Assembly: GCF_001729485.1 (NCBI RefSeq)
Contig: NZ_CP017157.1
Span: 4,836,001 to 4,900,000, forward strand
Length of the DNA: 64,000 nucleotides
Source: Streptomyces lydicus
GTDB lineage: Bacteria > Actinomycetota > Actinomycetes > Streptomycetales > Streptomycetaceae
Reading direction: 5' to 3'
Numbering within the stretch: position 1 is the stretch's first letter; each line of letters begins with the position of its first letter. The notes under the pieces were generated by a model. It worked only from the letters and a program-made list of their open reading frames with translations. It did no database searches and was not told the DNA's origin. Below are positions 52,600 through 61,733 of this stretch, one piece after another. Made by a program: the position numbers and the translations under genes.

Positions 52600-54075
52600 T
52601 CAACTCGCGTGTCGTGCAAGCCCGTTGTGCGGCCACTCCCGGCCCAGCGCCCGCAGCGCGGAGCGGGCCGCGTTGTGCCCGCACATGCCGTGGGCGCCGG
52701 CGCCGGGCCAGGTCGCGGCCGAGCAGAGGAAGACGCCGGGGACGCCGGTGCGGTACGGGTCGACGGCGACCCGCGGGCGCATGGTGAGCCGCAGCGGGGT
52801 GTTGGCGCCGCCGATGATGTCGCCGCCGACGAGATTGGGGTTGCCGCGTTCGAGGTCGGCCGTCGAGGTGGCCGTGGCCGCCACGACGCGCTCCCGCGTG
52901 CCCGGTGCGAAGCGCTCGAACTGCGCGAGCATCGCGGCGGTGGCGTCGCCGCGGTACCCGTGCGGCACGTGCGCGTAGGCGGAGACGGGGTGCACCGTTC
53001 CGGCGGAGCGGCCGGGGTCGGCGAGGTACTGCTGAGAGACCAGGAGGAACGGGCGCTCGGGCATCCGTCCGCGGAACACCTCGCGCTCCGCGTGGGCGAT
53101 CTGCTCGAAGCTGCCGCCCAGATGTACGGTGCCGGCGCGCCGGCAGGTCTCGGCACGCCAGGGCACCCCGCCCTCGACGGCCAGATCGAGCTTGAACGCG
53201 GCGGGTCCGTGCCGGTGGCGGGTGTAGGCGCGCCGCACCCGGGGCGGCAGCCGGTCGCCGATCACCGCGGCCGCGGCGGCCGGTGCGAGGTCGAGCAACA
53301 CCGTTGCGGCGGGCGGGAGTTGGTCGAGCGAGTGGATGCGTACGCCGGTCTCGATCCGGCCGCCCGCGTCTTCGAGCAGCGCGGCCAGCGCGCGGGCGAG
53401 GGCGGCGGAGCCCCCCTTGGCCACCGGCCAGCCGTAGCGGTGTCCGGCCGCGATGACCATGAGTCCGATGGAGGCGGCCAGCGGCTGGGACAGCGGACCG
53501 AAGAGGTGGGCCGCGGCCCCGCCGAAGAGGCCGCGGGCGGCCTCCGTGCGGAACCGGCGGGCGATCAGGGTGGCGGGCTGCAGGGCGTGCAGGCCGAAGC
53601 GGGCGAGTCGCACGGGGTGCCGGGGAATCTTGACGAGCGGTCGCATCACCTCGTCCAGGAGGACCTCGGCGTCGGCCGCCGGTGGCCCGAAGAGCCGTTC
53701 CCAGGCGGGCCCGTCGGCGCCGAGCCCGTCGGCCGTCCGTGCGACCGAGCGGTACAGCGCCCCGGCGGTGCCGGAGTCCACCGGGTGGGCCAGGTCGATC
53801 TCGGCACGGCGCCACTCCAGTCCGTACGCCGCGAGGTCCAGGGTCCGCAGGAACGGGGAGCCGGCGCCCATCACATGCGTCGAGGAGCAGTGGTCGAACA
53901 GCACGCCGGGCACCGCCAGCTCGCCGCTGCGGAGCCCGCCGCCGATCTCGTCGGCCGCCTCCAGCACCGTCACCCGCAGCCCGGCGAGCGCCAGCGTGAC
54001 CGCCGCTGCCAGGCCGTTCGGTCCGGCCCCCACCACCACTGCCGTCTCGCGTGCTCCCCCGGCTCGTTCCGTCAT
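52600..54075 (-). CDS. FAD-dependent oxidoreductase (phytoene desaturase-like)
   Basis: A 491-residue flavoprotein of the CrtI-related NAD(P)/FAD family. The dinucleotide fold is AVVVGAGPNGLAAAVTLALAG (12-32), followed by VTVLEAADEIGGGLRS. The C-terminal FAD closure is VPGVFLCSAATWPGAGAHGMCGHNAARSAL. No carotenoid synthesis genes are nearby, so a carotenoid substrate is not implied. It is divergent from the ABC protein. Confidence 0.88.
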   Translation of the reverse strand: MTERAGGARETAVVVGAGPNGLAAAVTLALAGLRVTVLEAADEIGGGLRSGELAVPGVLFDHCSSTHVMGAGSPFLRTLDLAAYGLEWRRAEIDLAHPVDSGTAGALYRSVARTADGLGADGPAWERLFGPPAADAEVLLDEVMRPLVKIPRHPVRLARFGLHALQPATLIARRFRTEAARGLFGGAAAHLFGPLSQPLAASIGLMVIAAGHRYGWPVAKGGSAALARALAALLEDAGGRIETGVRIHSLDQLPPAATVLLDLAPAAAAAVIGDRLPPRVRRAYTRHRHGPAAFKLDLAVEGGVPWRAETCRRAGTVHLGGSFEQIAHAEREVFRGRMPERPFLLVSQQYLADPGRSAGTVHPVSAYAHVPHGYRGDATAAMLAQFERFAPGTRERVVAATATSTADLERGNPNLVGGDIIGGANTPLRLTMRPRVAVDPYRTGVPGVFLCSAATWPGAGAHGMCGHNAARSALRALGREWPHNGLARHAS

Positions 54076-54197
54076 GCCTCCAGCATGCCAAGGCGCGTGG
54101 AAATCGCGGGCGCGGGCCGCCGTGACGCCCCCTCATGGGCATCGTTCTCCGGACACCCGCGACATGGCGGGCGCCGGCCACCCGACCAGGAGGCAGC

Positions 54198-56207
54198 ATG
54201 GGATTCCGTCTCTCCACCGCAGGTACCGGAACCGATGCCGGGGGCGAGGACCGGCCGCCCTCGGCGTCGGAGCGGTTACTCTTCGGCGGCCGGCTGCGCG
54301 ATGACCACGCCTGGTCGGCGCACGACGGCGCGTTCACCGAACTCGGGCTGCGGGCGATGGTGCTGCGGCTGCCGCATCTGCTGGCGCTCACCGCCCGGCT
54401 GGCGCACCGGGCCGACGCCAGGGCGCTGCGGATGGTGGTCGGTGCCGAGACCGGCCGGGGCGTGGCGCAGGCCGTCGCCATGGTGAACCTCAACGGGGTG
54501 CTGGCGGCGCTGCTGGGCGGCGGGGCGACCACGGAACGGCTGCGCGGCGCGCTGCCCGCGCTGCTCACCGTGGGGCTGGTCGCGGTGGCCGGTGCGGTGC
54601 TGAAGTCCGTGTCGACCATGGGCACGGGACGGCTGGAGCCGAAGGTCGAGCGGGTGGCGACCGAGCTGTACTTGCGGGCCGCGCAGCGGGTGGAGATGGC
54701 GGCGGTGGAGGACGCGGAGTTCCACAAGCGGCTGGAGAGCGCGCGGTTCGGGGCGGGGGCGGCCCGGCGGATGATCCAGTACGCCACCTCGGTGATCAAC
54801 GCCCTGCTGTCGCTGACCGCCGCGCTCGCGGTGCTGACGGCGTTGCATCCGGCGCTGCTGCCGTTGATCGTGCTGATGACGCTGCCCAGCGCCTGGGCCG
54901 CGCTGTCGGTCGCCCGACGGAACTACCTCTCACACCTGGCGTGGATGCAACACGCCCGCGCGGGGCGGATGTTGAGCGATCTGCTGACCTCGGCGCAGGC
55001 CGCGGCGGAGATCCGGGTCCACGGCATCGGCGGCTTCCTGCTGCGGCACTTCCGGCTGATGGCCGAGGACTCGGAGCTGGAGCAGACCCGGCTGGCCCGG
55101 CTGGCCGCCCGTACGGGACTGGTCGCGGCGCTGGGGACGGGCGCGGCGACGCTGGCCGCGTTCGGGGTGCTCGGGTGGCTGCTGTGGAGCGGCGCGATGG
55201 CGCTGTCGGTGGGCGGCACGGCGGTGATCGCGCTCCGGACCGGCTCCGGTGCGCTGGAAAGCCTCGTACGCCAGATCAACTACCTGCACGAGGAGGCCCT
55301 GTTCGTCGGCGACCTGGAGCACGTCCAGGCCGAGGCGGCGGCCCGGGCGATCCCGGACCGGGGGCGGGCGCTGCCGGAGCGGCTGGACGAGATCCGCTTC
55401 GAGAAGGTCACCTTCCGCTACCCGGGCACCGATGTGCCGGCCCTGCGCGAGCTGGACCTGGTCGTACCGGCCGGGAAGATCGTCGCGCTGGTCGGCAGCA
55501 ACGGGTCGGGCAAGACGACGGCGGTGAAGCTGCTGTCGGGCCTGTACACGCCCGACGAGGGACAGGTCCTGGTGGGTGGCGTGCCCACCGACGCCGTCGA
55601 CCGGCACGCCCTGTTCTCCCGGGTCTCCACGGTCGGCCAGGACTACTTCCGCTGGCCGTTCACCGCGCGGGCGAACATCGCCATCGGGCGGGCGGACGCG
55701 CCCCTGACGGAGCACCGGCTGGACGGCGCGGTGCGGTACGCGGACGCCGAGGAGGTGGTCCGGGAGATGCCGCGGGGGCTGGACACCCTGCTCGCCCGCG
55801 GTTACAAGGGCGGTCACAATCTGTCCGGCGGTCAGTGGCAGAAGCTGGCCATCGCCCGGGCGCGCTACCGCGACGGGGAGATCCTGGTCGTCGACGAGCC
55901 GACCGCGGCGCTGGACGCGGCGGCCGAGCAGGAGGTCTTCGCCAAGATCCGGAATCTCGCCGCCGACGGGCAGACGATCGTGCTGATCACCCACCGGCTG
56001 CATTCCGTCCGGCACGCGGACCTCATCTACCTCATGGAGCACGGGCGGACCGTCGAGCACGGCACCTTCCGCGAGCTGATGTCCCCGTCCGCTCCGGGCG
56101 GTTTCCGCGCCCTGTACGAGCTCCAACGCAGCCAGTTCCAGACGGAGGAGGAGACGGGCCGGCCGTCGCTGCCCGCCCAGAACGGCCCGGCGGCGGACGG
56201 CCGTTGA
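54198..56207 (+). CDS. ABC transporter, fused membrane and ATPase domains
   Basis: A 669-residue half-transporter. The membrane domain (about 110-370) has four to six helices, including the exporter-type coupling region around VEMAAVEDAEFHKRLESARF. The ATPase domain has Walker A GSNGSGKTT (about 433), signature LSGGQ (about 541) and Walker B ILVVDEPTA (about 564) followed by ITHRLHSVRHADLIY. It is exporter-type and should work as a homodimer, since no second half is adjacent. Substrate unknown; lantibiotic or lipid export are family possibilities. The ATG at 54198 has AGGAGG upstream. Confidence 0.92.
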   Translation: MGFRLSTAGTGTDAGGEDRPPSASERLLFGGRLRDDHAWSAHDGAFTELGLRAMVLRLPHLLALTARLAHRADARALRMVVGAETGRGVAQAVAMVNLNGVLAALLGGGATTERLRGALPALLTVGLVAVAGAVLKSVSTMGTGRLEPKVERVATELYLRAAQRVEMAAVEDAEFHKRLESARFGAGAARRMIQYATSVINALLSLTAALAVLTALHPALLPLIVLMTLPSAWAALSVARRNYLSHLAWMQHARAGRMLSDLLTSAQAAAEIRVHGIGGFLLRHFRLMAEDSELEQTRLARLAARTGLVAALGTGAATLAAFGVLGWLLWSGAMALSVGGTAVIALRTGSGALESLVRQINYLHEEALFVGDLEHVQAEAAARAIPDRGRALPERLDEIRFEKVTFRYPGTDVPALRELDLVVPAGKIVALVGSNGSGKTTAVKLLSGLYTPDEGQVLVGGVPTDAVDRHALFSRVSTVGQDYFRWPFTARANIAIGRADAPLTEHRLDGAVRYADAEEVVREMPRGLDTLLARGYKGGHNLSGGQWQKLAIARARYRDGEILVVDEPTAALDAAAEQEVFAKIRNLAADGQTIVLITHRLHSVRHADLIYLMEHGRTVEHGTFRELMSPSAPGGFRALYELQRSQFQTEEETGRPSLPAQNGPAADGR

Positions 56208-56209
56208 GG

Positions 56210-57763
56210 TCAGGGCCGGTCGGGCGCGCCGGCGGCCGGCACGCGTTCGGGCACGTCCCGGGCGGTGGGCCGTTCGGCCGCGGCGGCGATGTTGCGGGCC
56301 ATGCCGCCGAACACCGCGGCGTGGAAAGGCGAGATCGCCCACCAGTACGCGTGGCCGGCCAGCCCGTGCGGGTGGAACAGGGCCCGCTGGCCGTAGCGGG
56401 TACGGCCCCGGTCGTCGCGGCCGACGGTCATCTCCAGCCAGGCCAGGCCGGGCAGTCGCATCTCGGCGCGCAGCCGCAGCAGCCGCCCCGGCACGACCTC
56501 CTCGACGCGCCAGAAGTCGAGCGAGTCACCGACCCGCAGCCGGCCGGCGTCACGTCGGCCGCGGCGCAGCCCGACCCCGCCGACCAGCCGGTCCAGCCAG
56601 CCGCGCACCGCCCAGGCGAGCGGGAAGGAGTACCAGCCGTTCTCGCCGCCGATTCCCTCCACCACCCGCCACACCGCCTCGGGCGGCGCGTCCACGGTCT
56701 GTTCCCGGCAGTCGGTGTAGAGGCTGCCGCCCGCCCAGTCGGGGTCGGTGGGCATCGGGTCGCTGGGGGCGCCGGGCGCGGCGGCGTTGGTCCAGCGGGT
56801 GGTGACGTCGGCGTCCCGTACCCGGCGCAGGGCGAGGGCAAGGGCGTCGTCGAAGGCGAGCGGGTGGCCCGGCGGGTCCGGGTCGGGGACGTGGCGGGCG
56901 ATGTCGTGCTCGTGGCAGACGACCTCGTGGCGCAGCGACTCGGCGAGCGGCCGGGCGATGCCCGGCGGTACCGGGGTGACCAGTCCGATCCAGAGGCTGG
57001 ACAGGCCGGGGCTGAGCATCGGCACGGGCAGGATGAGCCGTTCGGGCAGGCCGGCGACGCGCGCATAGCGCTGCATCATGTCGCGGTAGGTGAGGACGTC
57101 GGGCCCGCCGATGTCGAAGGTCCGGCTGACGTCGTCGGGGAGGCGGGCGCAGCCCACCAGGTAGCGCAGCACGTCGCGGACCGCGACCGGCTGGATGCGG
57201 GTGCGGACCCAGCTGGGGGTGACCATGACCGGGAGGCGTTCGGTGAGGTAGCGGAGCATCTCGAACGAGGCCGAACCGGAGCCGATGATGACGGCGGCGC
57301 GCAGCACCGCGGTGGGCACGCCGGAGTCCAGCAGGATCCGTCCGACCTCGGCGCGGGAGCGCAGGTGCGGTGAGAGGTCCCGTTCGGGGATGCCCCGCGG
57401 GGTGAGTCCGCCGAGGTAGACGATCCGGCGGACGCCGGCGGCGCGGGCCTCGCGGGCGAAGATCCGGGCGGCCCGGCGGTCGGTCTCCTCGAACCCCCGC
57501 CCGCTGCCCAGGGCGTGCACCAGGTAGTACGCGACGTCGACGCCGGCCATCGCGGGACGGACCGAGTCGGCGTCGGTGAGGTCGCCGCGCAGCACCTCCG
57601 TCCGCGCGGCCCAGGGGTGGTCGCGCAGCTTCTCCGGGCTCCTGGCCAGGGCGCGCACCGCGTAGCCGGCCGCGAGCAGCTCGGGGATCAGACGGCCGCC
57701 GATGTATCCGGTGGCGCCGGTGACCAGGGCGCGCGGCGCCGGCGAGCCGGCTTCGTCGACCAT
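56210..57763 (-). CDS. SDR family protein fused to DUF2867
   Basis: A 517-residue protein. The N-terminal atypical SDR domain (1-300) has LVTGATGYIGGRLIPELLAAG, VAYYLVHALGSG and TFDIGGPDVLTYRDMM. The C-terminal DUF2867 domain (about 340-500) has WTNAAAPG, VWRVVEGIGGENGWYSFPLAW and FHPHGLAGHAYWWAISPFH. This fusion is common in actinobacteria and of unknown function. The ATG at 57763 has GGAGGAGG upstream. The stop is only two bases from the convergent ABC gene stop. Confidence 0.9.
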   Translation of the reverse strand: MVDEAGSPAPRALVTGATGYIGGRLIPELLAAGYAVRALARSPEKLRDHPWAARTEVLRGDLTDADSVRPAMAGVDVAYYLVHALGSGRGFEETDRRAARIFAREARAAGVRRIVYLGGLTPRGIPERDLSPHLRSRAEVGRILLDSGVPTAVLRAAVIIGSGSASFEMLRYLTERLPVMVTPSWVRTRIQPVAVRDVLRYLVGCARLPDDVSRTFDIGGPDVLTYRDMMQRYARVAGLPERLILPVPMLSPGLSSLWIGLVTPVPPGIARPLAESLRHEVVCHEHDIARHVPDPDPPGHPLAFDDALALALRRVRDADVTTRWTNAAAPGAPSDPMPTDPDWAGGSLYTDCREQTVDAPPEAVWRVVEGIGGENGWYSFPLAWAVRGWLDRLVGGVGLRRGRRDAGRLRVGDSLDFWRVEEVVPGRLLRLRAEMRLPGLAWLEMTVGRDDRGRTRYGQRALFHPHGLAGHAYWWAISPFHAAVFGGMARNIAAAAERPTARDVPERVPAAGAPDRP

Positions 57764-58106
57764 GCGGACGGCCTCCTCCGGCCGGCGGGCGCGGGGGTAC
57801 GGCCGGCCTGCCCGCCAGTCTGTCACCGGATCTGCGGCGAGGCATCACGGCCCGGGGCGGGGCGGCGCCGGGACCGGGCGGGCCGGGTCCGGCGCGGGCC
57901 GGGGCGGTCCCTCCTCGCTGCCGCCCCCCGTCGCGGCGGGGCCGGCCCCCCCGGCCGACACGCCCCCGGCCCCGTCCCGCCCGGTCCGCCGTACCGCCGG
58001 TCCGCCGTTCCGCGACCGGGACGACTCGCGGGAGCCGGTACCCGCCGCGGACCGGCGCGGGACCGGCAACGGCGTGGCGGTGTACGGCGGTTGGCGGTGG
58101 TGCCGG
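57764..58106. other. GC-rich intergenic region
   Basis: About 340 bases upstream of the SDR gene and downstream of lacI-type gene. It is extremely C/G-rich with short repeated CCGGCC runs; no gene or clear signal is seen. Confidence 0.4.
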
Positions 58107-59219
58107 TCAGTCGCGGGAGGCGGGGCCGGTGCTCTCGCGGGCCTCCAGGTGCGGGAGTTCGCCCTGCACGGTGCGGTGCGGGCCGCCGTCGAGGACGCCG
58201 AGGAGCTCCTGGGCGGCGAGCCGGCCGAAGCCGGGTGTGTCCCGGACGAGCGCGGTCAGGCGGGGGTGGGTGACCCGGCACAGGGCCGAGTCGTCCCAGG
58301 CCACGATGGACAGCGCGGCCGGTACGGGGATGCCGCGCCCGGCGGCCACCGCGGTGCCGGCCACGGCCATCACGTCGTTGTCGTAGATGATCGCGGTGGG
58401 CGGCCGTGCGGCGTCGAGGAGGCGGCGGGTCGCCTCGGCCCCTTCGGCGTCGGAGTAGTCGGTGGTCACCGAGTGGACGTGGCGTTCGTCGAGGCCGCGC
58501 CGCGCCGCCTCGGTGCGCAGCGAGCGGATGCGGCGTTCGGTGTGGGCCAGTCCGGGCAGGCCCGCGACGTGCACGATGCGGCGGTGGCCGAGGCCGTAGA
58601 GGTGGTCGAGGATCCGGGCCATGGCCTTCGCGTCGTCGGCCCAGACGGTGGCGAGGGGCGGCTGCGCGGCGGCGTCCGGGGCGGCGGCGTCCGGGTGCGC
58701 CCCCGGCGCGGCGGGCGCCGGCGGGCCGCCGATGACGACCGCGGGCAGGCCGAGCGCGGTGAGCAGTTCCGGGCGGGGGTCCTCGGTGCGCGGATCGACG
58801 ACGAGGACGCCGTCCACCCGGCGCTCGGCCCACCAGCGGCGGTAGAGCGCGCACTCGGTGCCGAGGTCCTCGACGACCTGGAAGAGCAGGGCGATGTTCC
58901 GGGCGGAGAGCACCTCCTGGATGCCGGAGACCAGTTGGAGGAAGAAGGACTCCACGCCCAGGGTCTGCGCGGGCCGGGCGAGCACCAGGCCCAGGGCGCC
59001 GGCCCGTTCACCGGACAGGGCGCGGGCGGCGCTGTTGGCCTGCCAGCCCAGTTCCTCGGCGACGCGGCGCACCCGGGCGCGGGTGTCCCGGGAGACGCCC
59101 GGGCGGTCGTTGAGCGCGAAGGAGACGGCGCTCTCCGAGACCCCGGCCCGGCGGGCGATGTCCTTGATGGTCGGGCGGCGCGCCGGCTTGGGGCGGGCGG
59201 CCTCACCGGGGGCTGTCAT
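58107..59219 (-). CDS. LacI family transcriptional repressor
   Basis: A 370-residue LacI-type regulator. The HTH and hinge (16-72) are PTIKDIARRAGVSESAVSFA then NDRPGVSRDTRARVRRVAEE and WQANSAARALSG. The sugar-binding core follows, with an Ala/Pro-rich insertion (about 168-188). It is divergent from an ABC importer/glycoside-hydrolase operon and should repress it until a sugar binds. Palindromes sharing CGCATTAGT lie before both transcription units. Confidence 0.94.
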   Translation of the reverse strand: MTAPGEAARPKPARRPTIKDIARRAGVSESAVSFALNDRPGVSRDTRARVRRVAEELGWQANSAARALSGERAGALGLVLARPAQTLGVESFFLQLVSGIQEVLSARNIALLFQVVEDLGTECALYRRWWAERRVDGVLVVDPRTEDPRPELLTALGLPAVVIGGPPAPAAPGAHPDAAAPDAAAQPPLATVWADDAKAMARILDHLYGLGHRRIVHVAGLPGLAHTERRIRSLRTEAARRGLDERHVHSVTTDYSDAEGAEATRRLLDAARPPTAIIYDNDVMAVAGTAVAAGRGIPVPAALSIVAWDDSALCRVTHPRLTALVRDTPGFGRLAAQELLGVLDGGPHRTVQGELPHLEARESTGPASRD

Positions 59220-59241
59220 GGCGGGCTCTCCTCGGACTTAA

Positions 59242-59255
59242 CCGCATTAGTGCGG
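59242..59255. promoter_or_regulatory. Candidate LacI operator near the repressor gene
   Basis: CCGCA-TTAG-TGCGG, a palindrome 23 bases upstream of the lacI-type start. It shares CGCATTAGT with the operator at 59383. Confidence 0.6.
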
Positions 59256-59382
59256 CTCAGTCTGATCAGCGGCGGGTGAGCTGTCAAACGTCGCACGAAG
59301 GCCGGTTCGAGGCCGGCGCGGTGGCCTGTGCGGCGGACGATCACCAGCACGGAAAGGCCGTGCCGGTCCCGGGTATTGACAC

Positions 59383-59402
59383 CTACTAAAACGCATTAGT
59401 AG
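59383..59402. promoter_or_regulatory. Candidate LacI operator inside the ABC operon promoter
   Basis: CTACTAAAACGCATTAGTAG has perfect 7-bp outer arms and sits between the -35 TTGACA and the -10 region. A repressor bound here would exclude RNA polymerase. Confidence 0.75.
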
Positions 59403-59558
59403 CGTCTGCCGCATCGTCGCCCGAGGGCTCGGAGAACGTTCGACCGAGCAGCCGTGAACGCCAGATCCCCCTTTTCCGCGCAATAAAGCAAGACACGTTT
59501 CCGGTTTTTCGCGGCGCACATTCACCGGTGCCTGGTCCGAGCAGAGGAGCCGCCAGTC

Positions 59559-60851
59559 ATGCGCATTTCCCGTCGAGCCGCCGCCGCGACCGCCGTCGTG
59601 GTCACCTCGGCGCTCGCCCTGACCGCGTGCGGGTCCTCGACAGGACCCGACGGGGCGGACAGCGCCTCGGGGAAGGTCGAGGGGCAGGTCACCTTCCAGA
59701 CCTGGAACCTCAAGGCGAATTTCAAGGATTACTTCGAGGGCGTGATAGCGGACTTCGAGAAAAAATATCCGCACACCAAGGTGAAGTGGGTGGATCAGCC
59801 GGCCGAAGGATATCCGGAGAAACTGAGTGCGGACGCGGCGGGCGGCACGCTGCCCGATGTGGTGAATGTGTCGCCGGATCTCGCCTATCCACTGGCGAAG
59901 GCGGGACTCGCACTCGACCTGGACAAGGCGGCGACGAAGTACCGCGGCGAGTATCTGCCCGGGGCGTGGCAGAGCCATGAAATGCCGGGACTGCCGGGCG
60001 TTTACGCGTTCCCCTGGTATCTGAACACCGGCCCGATGTTCTACAACAAGGAGCTCTTCCGGCAGGCCGGGCTCGACCCGGACAAGCCGCCGACGACCTA
60101 CGACCAGCTGTTCCGGGACGCGGTGTCGATGGCGCGGCACAGCGGCCGGAGGACGGCGATGCTCGCCAGCACCCCGTCGATCGAGGACTTCGGGCGGTAC
60201 GGCGTGCGGCTGATGAACGACCGGGGCACGGAGTTCACCTTCAACGAGCCCAAGGGCGTCGAGCTGCTGCGGCACTACAAGGAGCTGTACGCGGCCGGGG
60301 CGCTGGACTCCCAGGCGCTCACCGCGAAGGCGGAGTCCTCCGGGCGGAAGTTCCAGCAGGAGTCGGTGGCCATGAATCCGGGCAGCGCTCTCGATCTGGA
60401 GAACTTCAAGAAGGAGGCACCGAGCCTCTACCGGCACATCGGCATCACGGACGCGGTCAACAACACCGGTAAGGCCAATATGTACGTCCAGGGCCTGATG
60501 GTGAATGCGCAGAGCAAGGCGAAGGCGGCCGCGGTGGCGTTCGCGCACTTCGTCACCGACAAGGAGAACCAGATGGCCTTCGCCAAGAAGGTCACGATCT
60601 TCCCGAGCACCAAGGGCTCGCTGGACGATCCGTACTTCACCAAGGAGGACGGTACCGACACGACCCGTGTGCGGGTGGCGTCCGCCAAGTCGCTGAAGAC
60701 CGCGGTGAATTACACGCCGGTACTGCTCAGCGACCAGATGAAGACCGTGCTGCGCAATGCGGTGGCGAAGGCCGTACAGGGCAAGGAGTCGCCCCGGGCG
60801 GCGCTGGACGGCGCGGTCGCCGAGTGCAACCGCCTGCTGAAGACCGGCTGA
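59559..60851 (+). CDS. Sugar ABC transporter solute-binding lipoprotein
   Basis: A 430-residue family 1 binding protein. Signal and lipobox (LTAC, Cys24) anchor it outside the membrane. Mature features are VTFQTWNLKANFKDYFEGVI, YAFPWYLNTGPMFYNKELF, PPTTYDQLFRDAV and GLMVNAQSKAKAAAVAFAHF. It should capture an oligosaccharide for the following permeases. AGAGGAG precedes the ATG. First gene of the LacI-controlled operon. Confidence 0.94.
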   Translation: MRISRRAAAATAVVVTSALALTACGSSTGPDGADSASGKVEGQVTFQTWNLKANFKDYFEGVIADFEKKYPHTKVKWVDQPAEGYPEKLSADAAGGTLPDVVNVSPDLAYPLAKAGLALDLDKAATKYRGEYLPGAWQSHEMPGLPGVYAFPWYLNTGPMFYNKELFRQAGLDPDKPPTTYDQLFRDAVSMARHSGRRTAMLASTPSIEDFGRYGVRLMNDRGTEFTFNEPKGVELLRHYKELYAAGALDSQALTAKAESSGRKFQQESVAMNPGSALDLENFKKEAPSLYRHIGITDAVNNTGKANMYVQGLMVNAQSKAKAAAVAFAHFVTDKENQMAFAKKVTIFPSTKGSLDDPYFTKEDGTDTTRVRVASAKSLKTAVNYTPVLLSDQMKTVLRNAVAKAVQGKESPRAALDGAVAECNRLLKTG

Positions 60852-60863
60852 GGCCGGGGCACC

Positions 60864-61733
60864 GTGAGAACGCACCGTTCCGCCAGTCCGTGGCTCTTCC
60901 TGGCGCCCGGGCTCCTGGTGGTCGCCGCCTTCAGTCTCTATCCCTTCCTCAGCACCGTGGCGCACTCGTTCACCGACGCCCGGACCCTGACCGAGGGGCG
61001 GTTCACCGGCGGCGCCAATTACCGGGAGCTGATCCAGGACGCCATGTTCTGGACCGGGCTGCGCAACAGCGTGCTCTACGTCCTCGGGGTCGTCCCGCTG
61101 CTGGTGGTCCTCCCGCTGCTGCTGGCGATGCTGGTGCAGCGGCAGATCCCCGGGATCACCTTCTTCCGGGCCGCGTTCTACACGCCGGTGGTCGCCTCCG
61201 TCGTCGTGGTGGGGCTGATCTGGGTGTGGCTGCTCGACGACCGGGGGCTGATCAATGCGCTGCTCGACGGTCTGGGCTTCGGCAGGGCCGGCTTCCTCAG
61301 CGATCCGTGGCTGCTGCTGTTCAGCGCGATGACGGTCACGGTCTGGAAGGGCCTCGGCTACTACATGATCATTTATCTGGCGGCGCTGGCGAACGTCCCC
61401 CGGGAACTGCACGAGGCATGCGCGGTCGACGGCGCCGGAGCGGTGCGCCGCTTCCTGACCGTCACGGTGCCCGCGGTGCGCCCGACGATGGTGCTGGTGG
61501 CCGCGCTCTCCGCGGTCAACGCCTTCAAGGTGTTCTCCGAGGTCTATCTGATGGCCGGTCCGACCGGCGGCCCCGGCGGGGAGGACACCACCTTGGTGAT
61601 GCTCGTGCAGCAGGTCGGCACCGGCCTCAGCGGCCGGGTCGGCTACGCCTCCGCGCTCTCCGTCGTGGTGTTCGTGATCACGCTCGGGCTGATGCTGCTG
61701 GTGCTCCGCGCGAACCGCAGGGAGGACGCATGA
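60864..61733 (+). CDS. Sugar ABC transporter permease (MalF-like)
   Basis: A 289-residue six-helix permease. The EAA loop is LHEACAVDGAGAVRRFLTVTVPAVRPT. It starts at a GTG 12 bases after the binding protein stop and its TGA overlaps the ATG of the next permease (ATGA). Confidence 0.93.
   Translation: MRTHRSASPWLFLAPGLLVVAAFSLYPFLSTVAHSFTDARTLTEGRFTGGANYRELIQDAMFWTGLRNSVLYVLGVVPLLVVLPLLLAMLVQRQIPGITFFRAAFYTPVVASVVVVGLIWVWLLDDRGLINALLDGLGFGRAGFLSDPWLLLFSAMTVTVWKGLGYYMIIYLAALANVPRELHEACAVDGAGAVRRFLTVTVPAVRPTMVLVAALSAVNAFKVFSEVYLMAGPTGGPGGEDTTLVMLVQQVGTGLSGRVGYASALSVVVFVITLGLMLLVLRANRREDA

Larger units (their letters stand above)
59220..59558. promoter_or_regulatory. Divergent control region of LacI repressor and ABC operon
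   Basis: A 339-base region with two operator-like palindromes (59242-59255 and 59383-59402) and a promoter for the ABC operon (TTGACA at 59376, TAGCGT at 59400, 18-base spacer). About 150 bases of leader follow before the first start codon. Confidence 0.7.
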
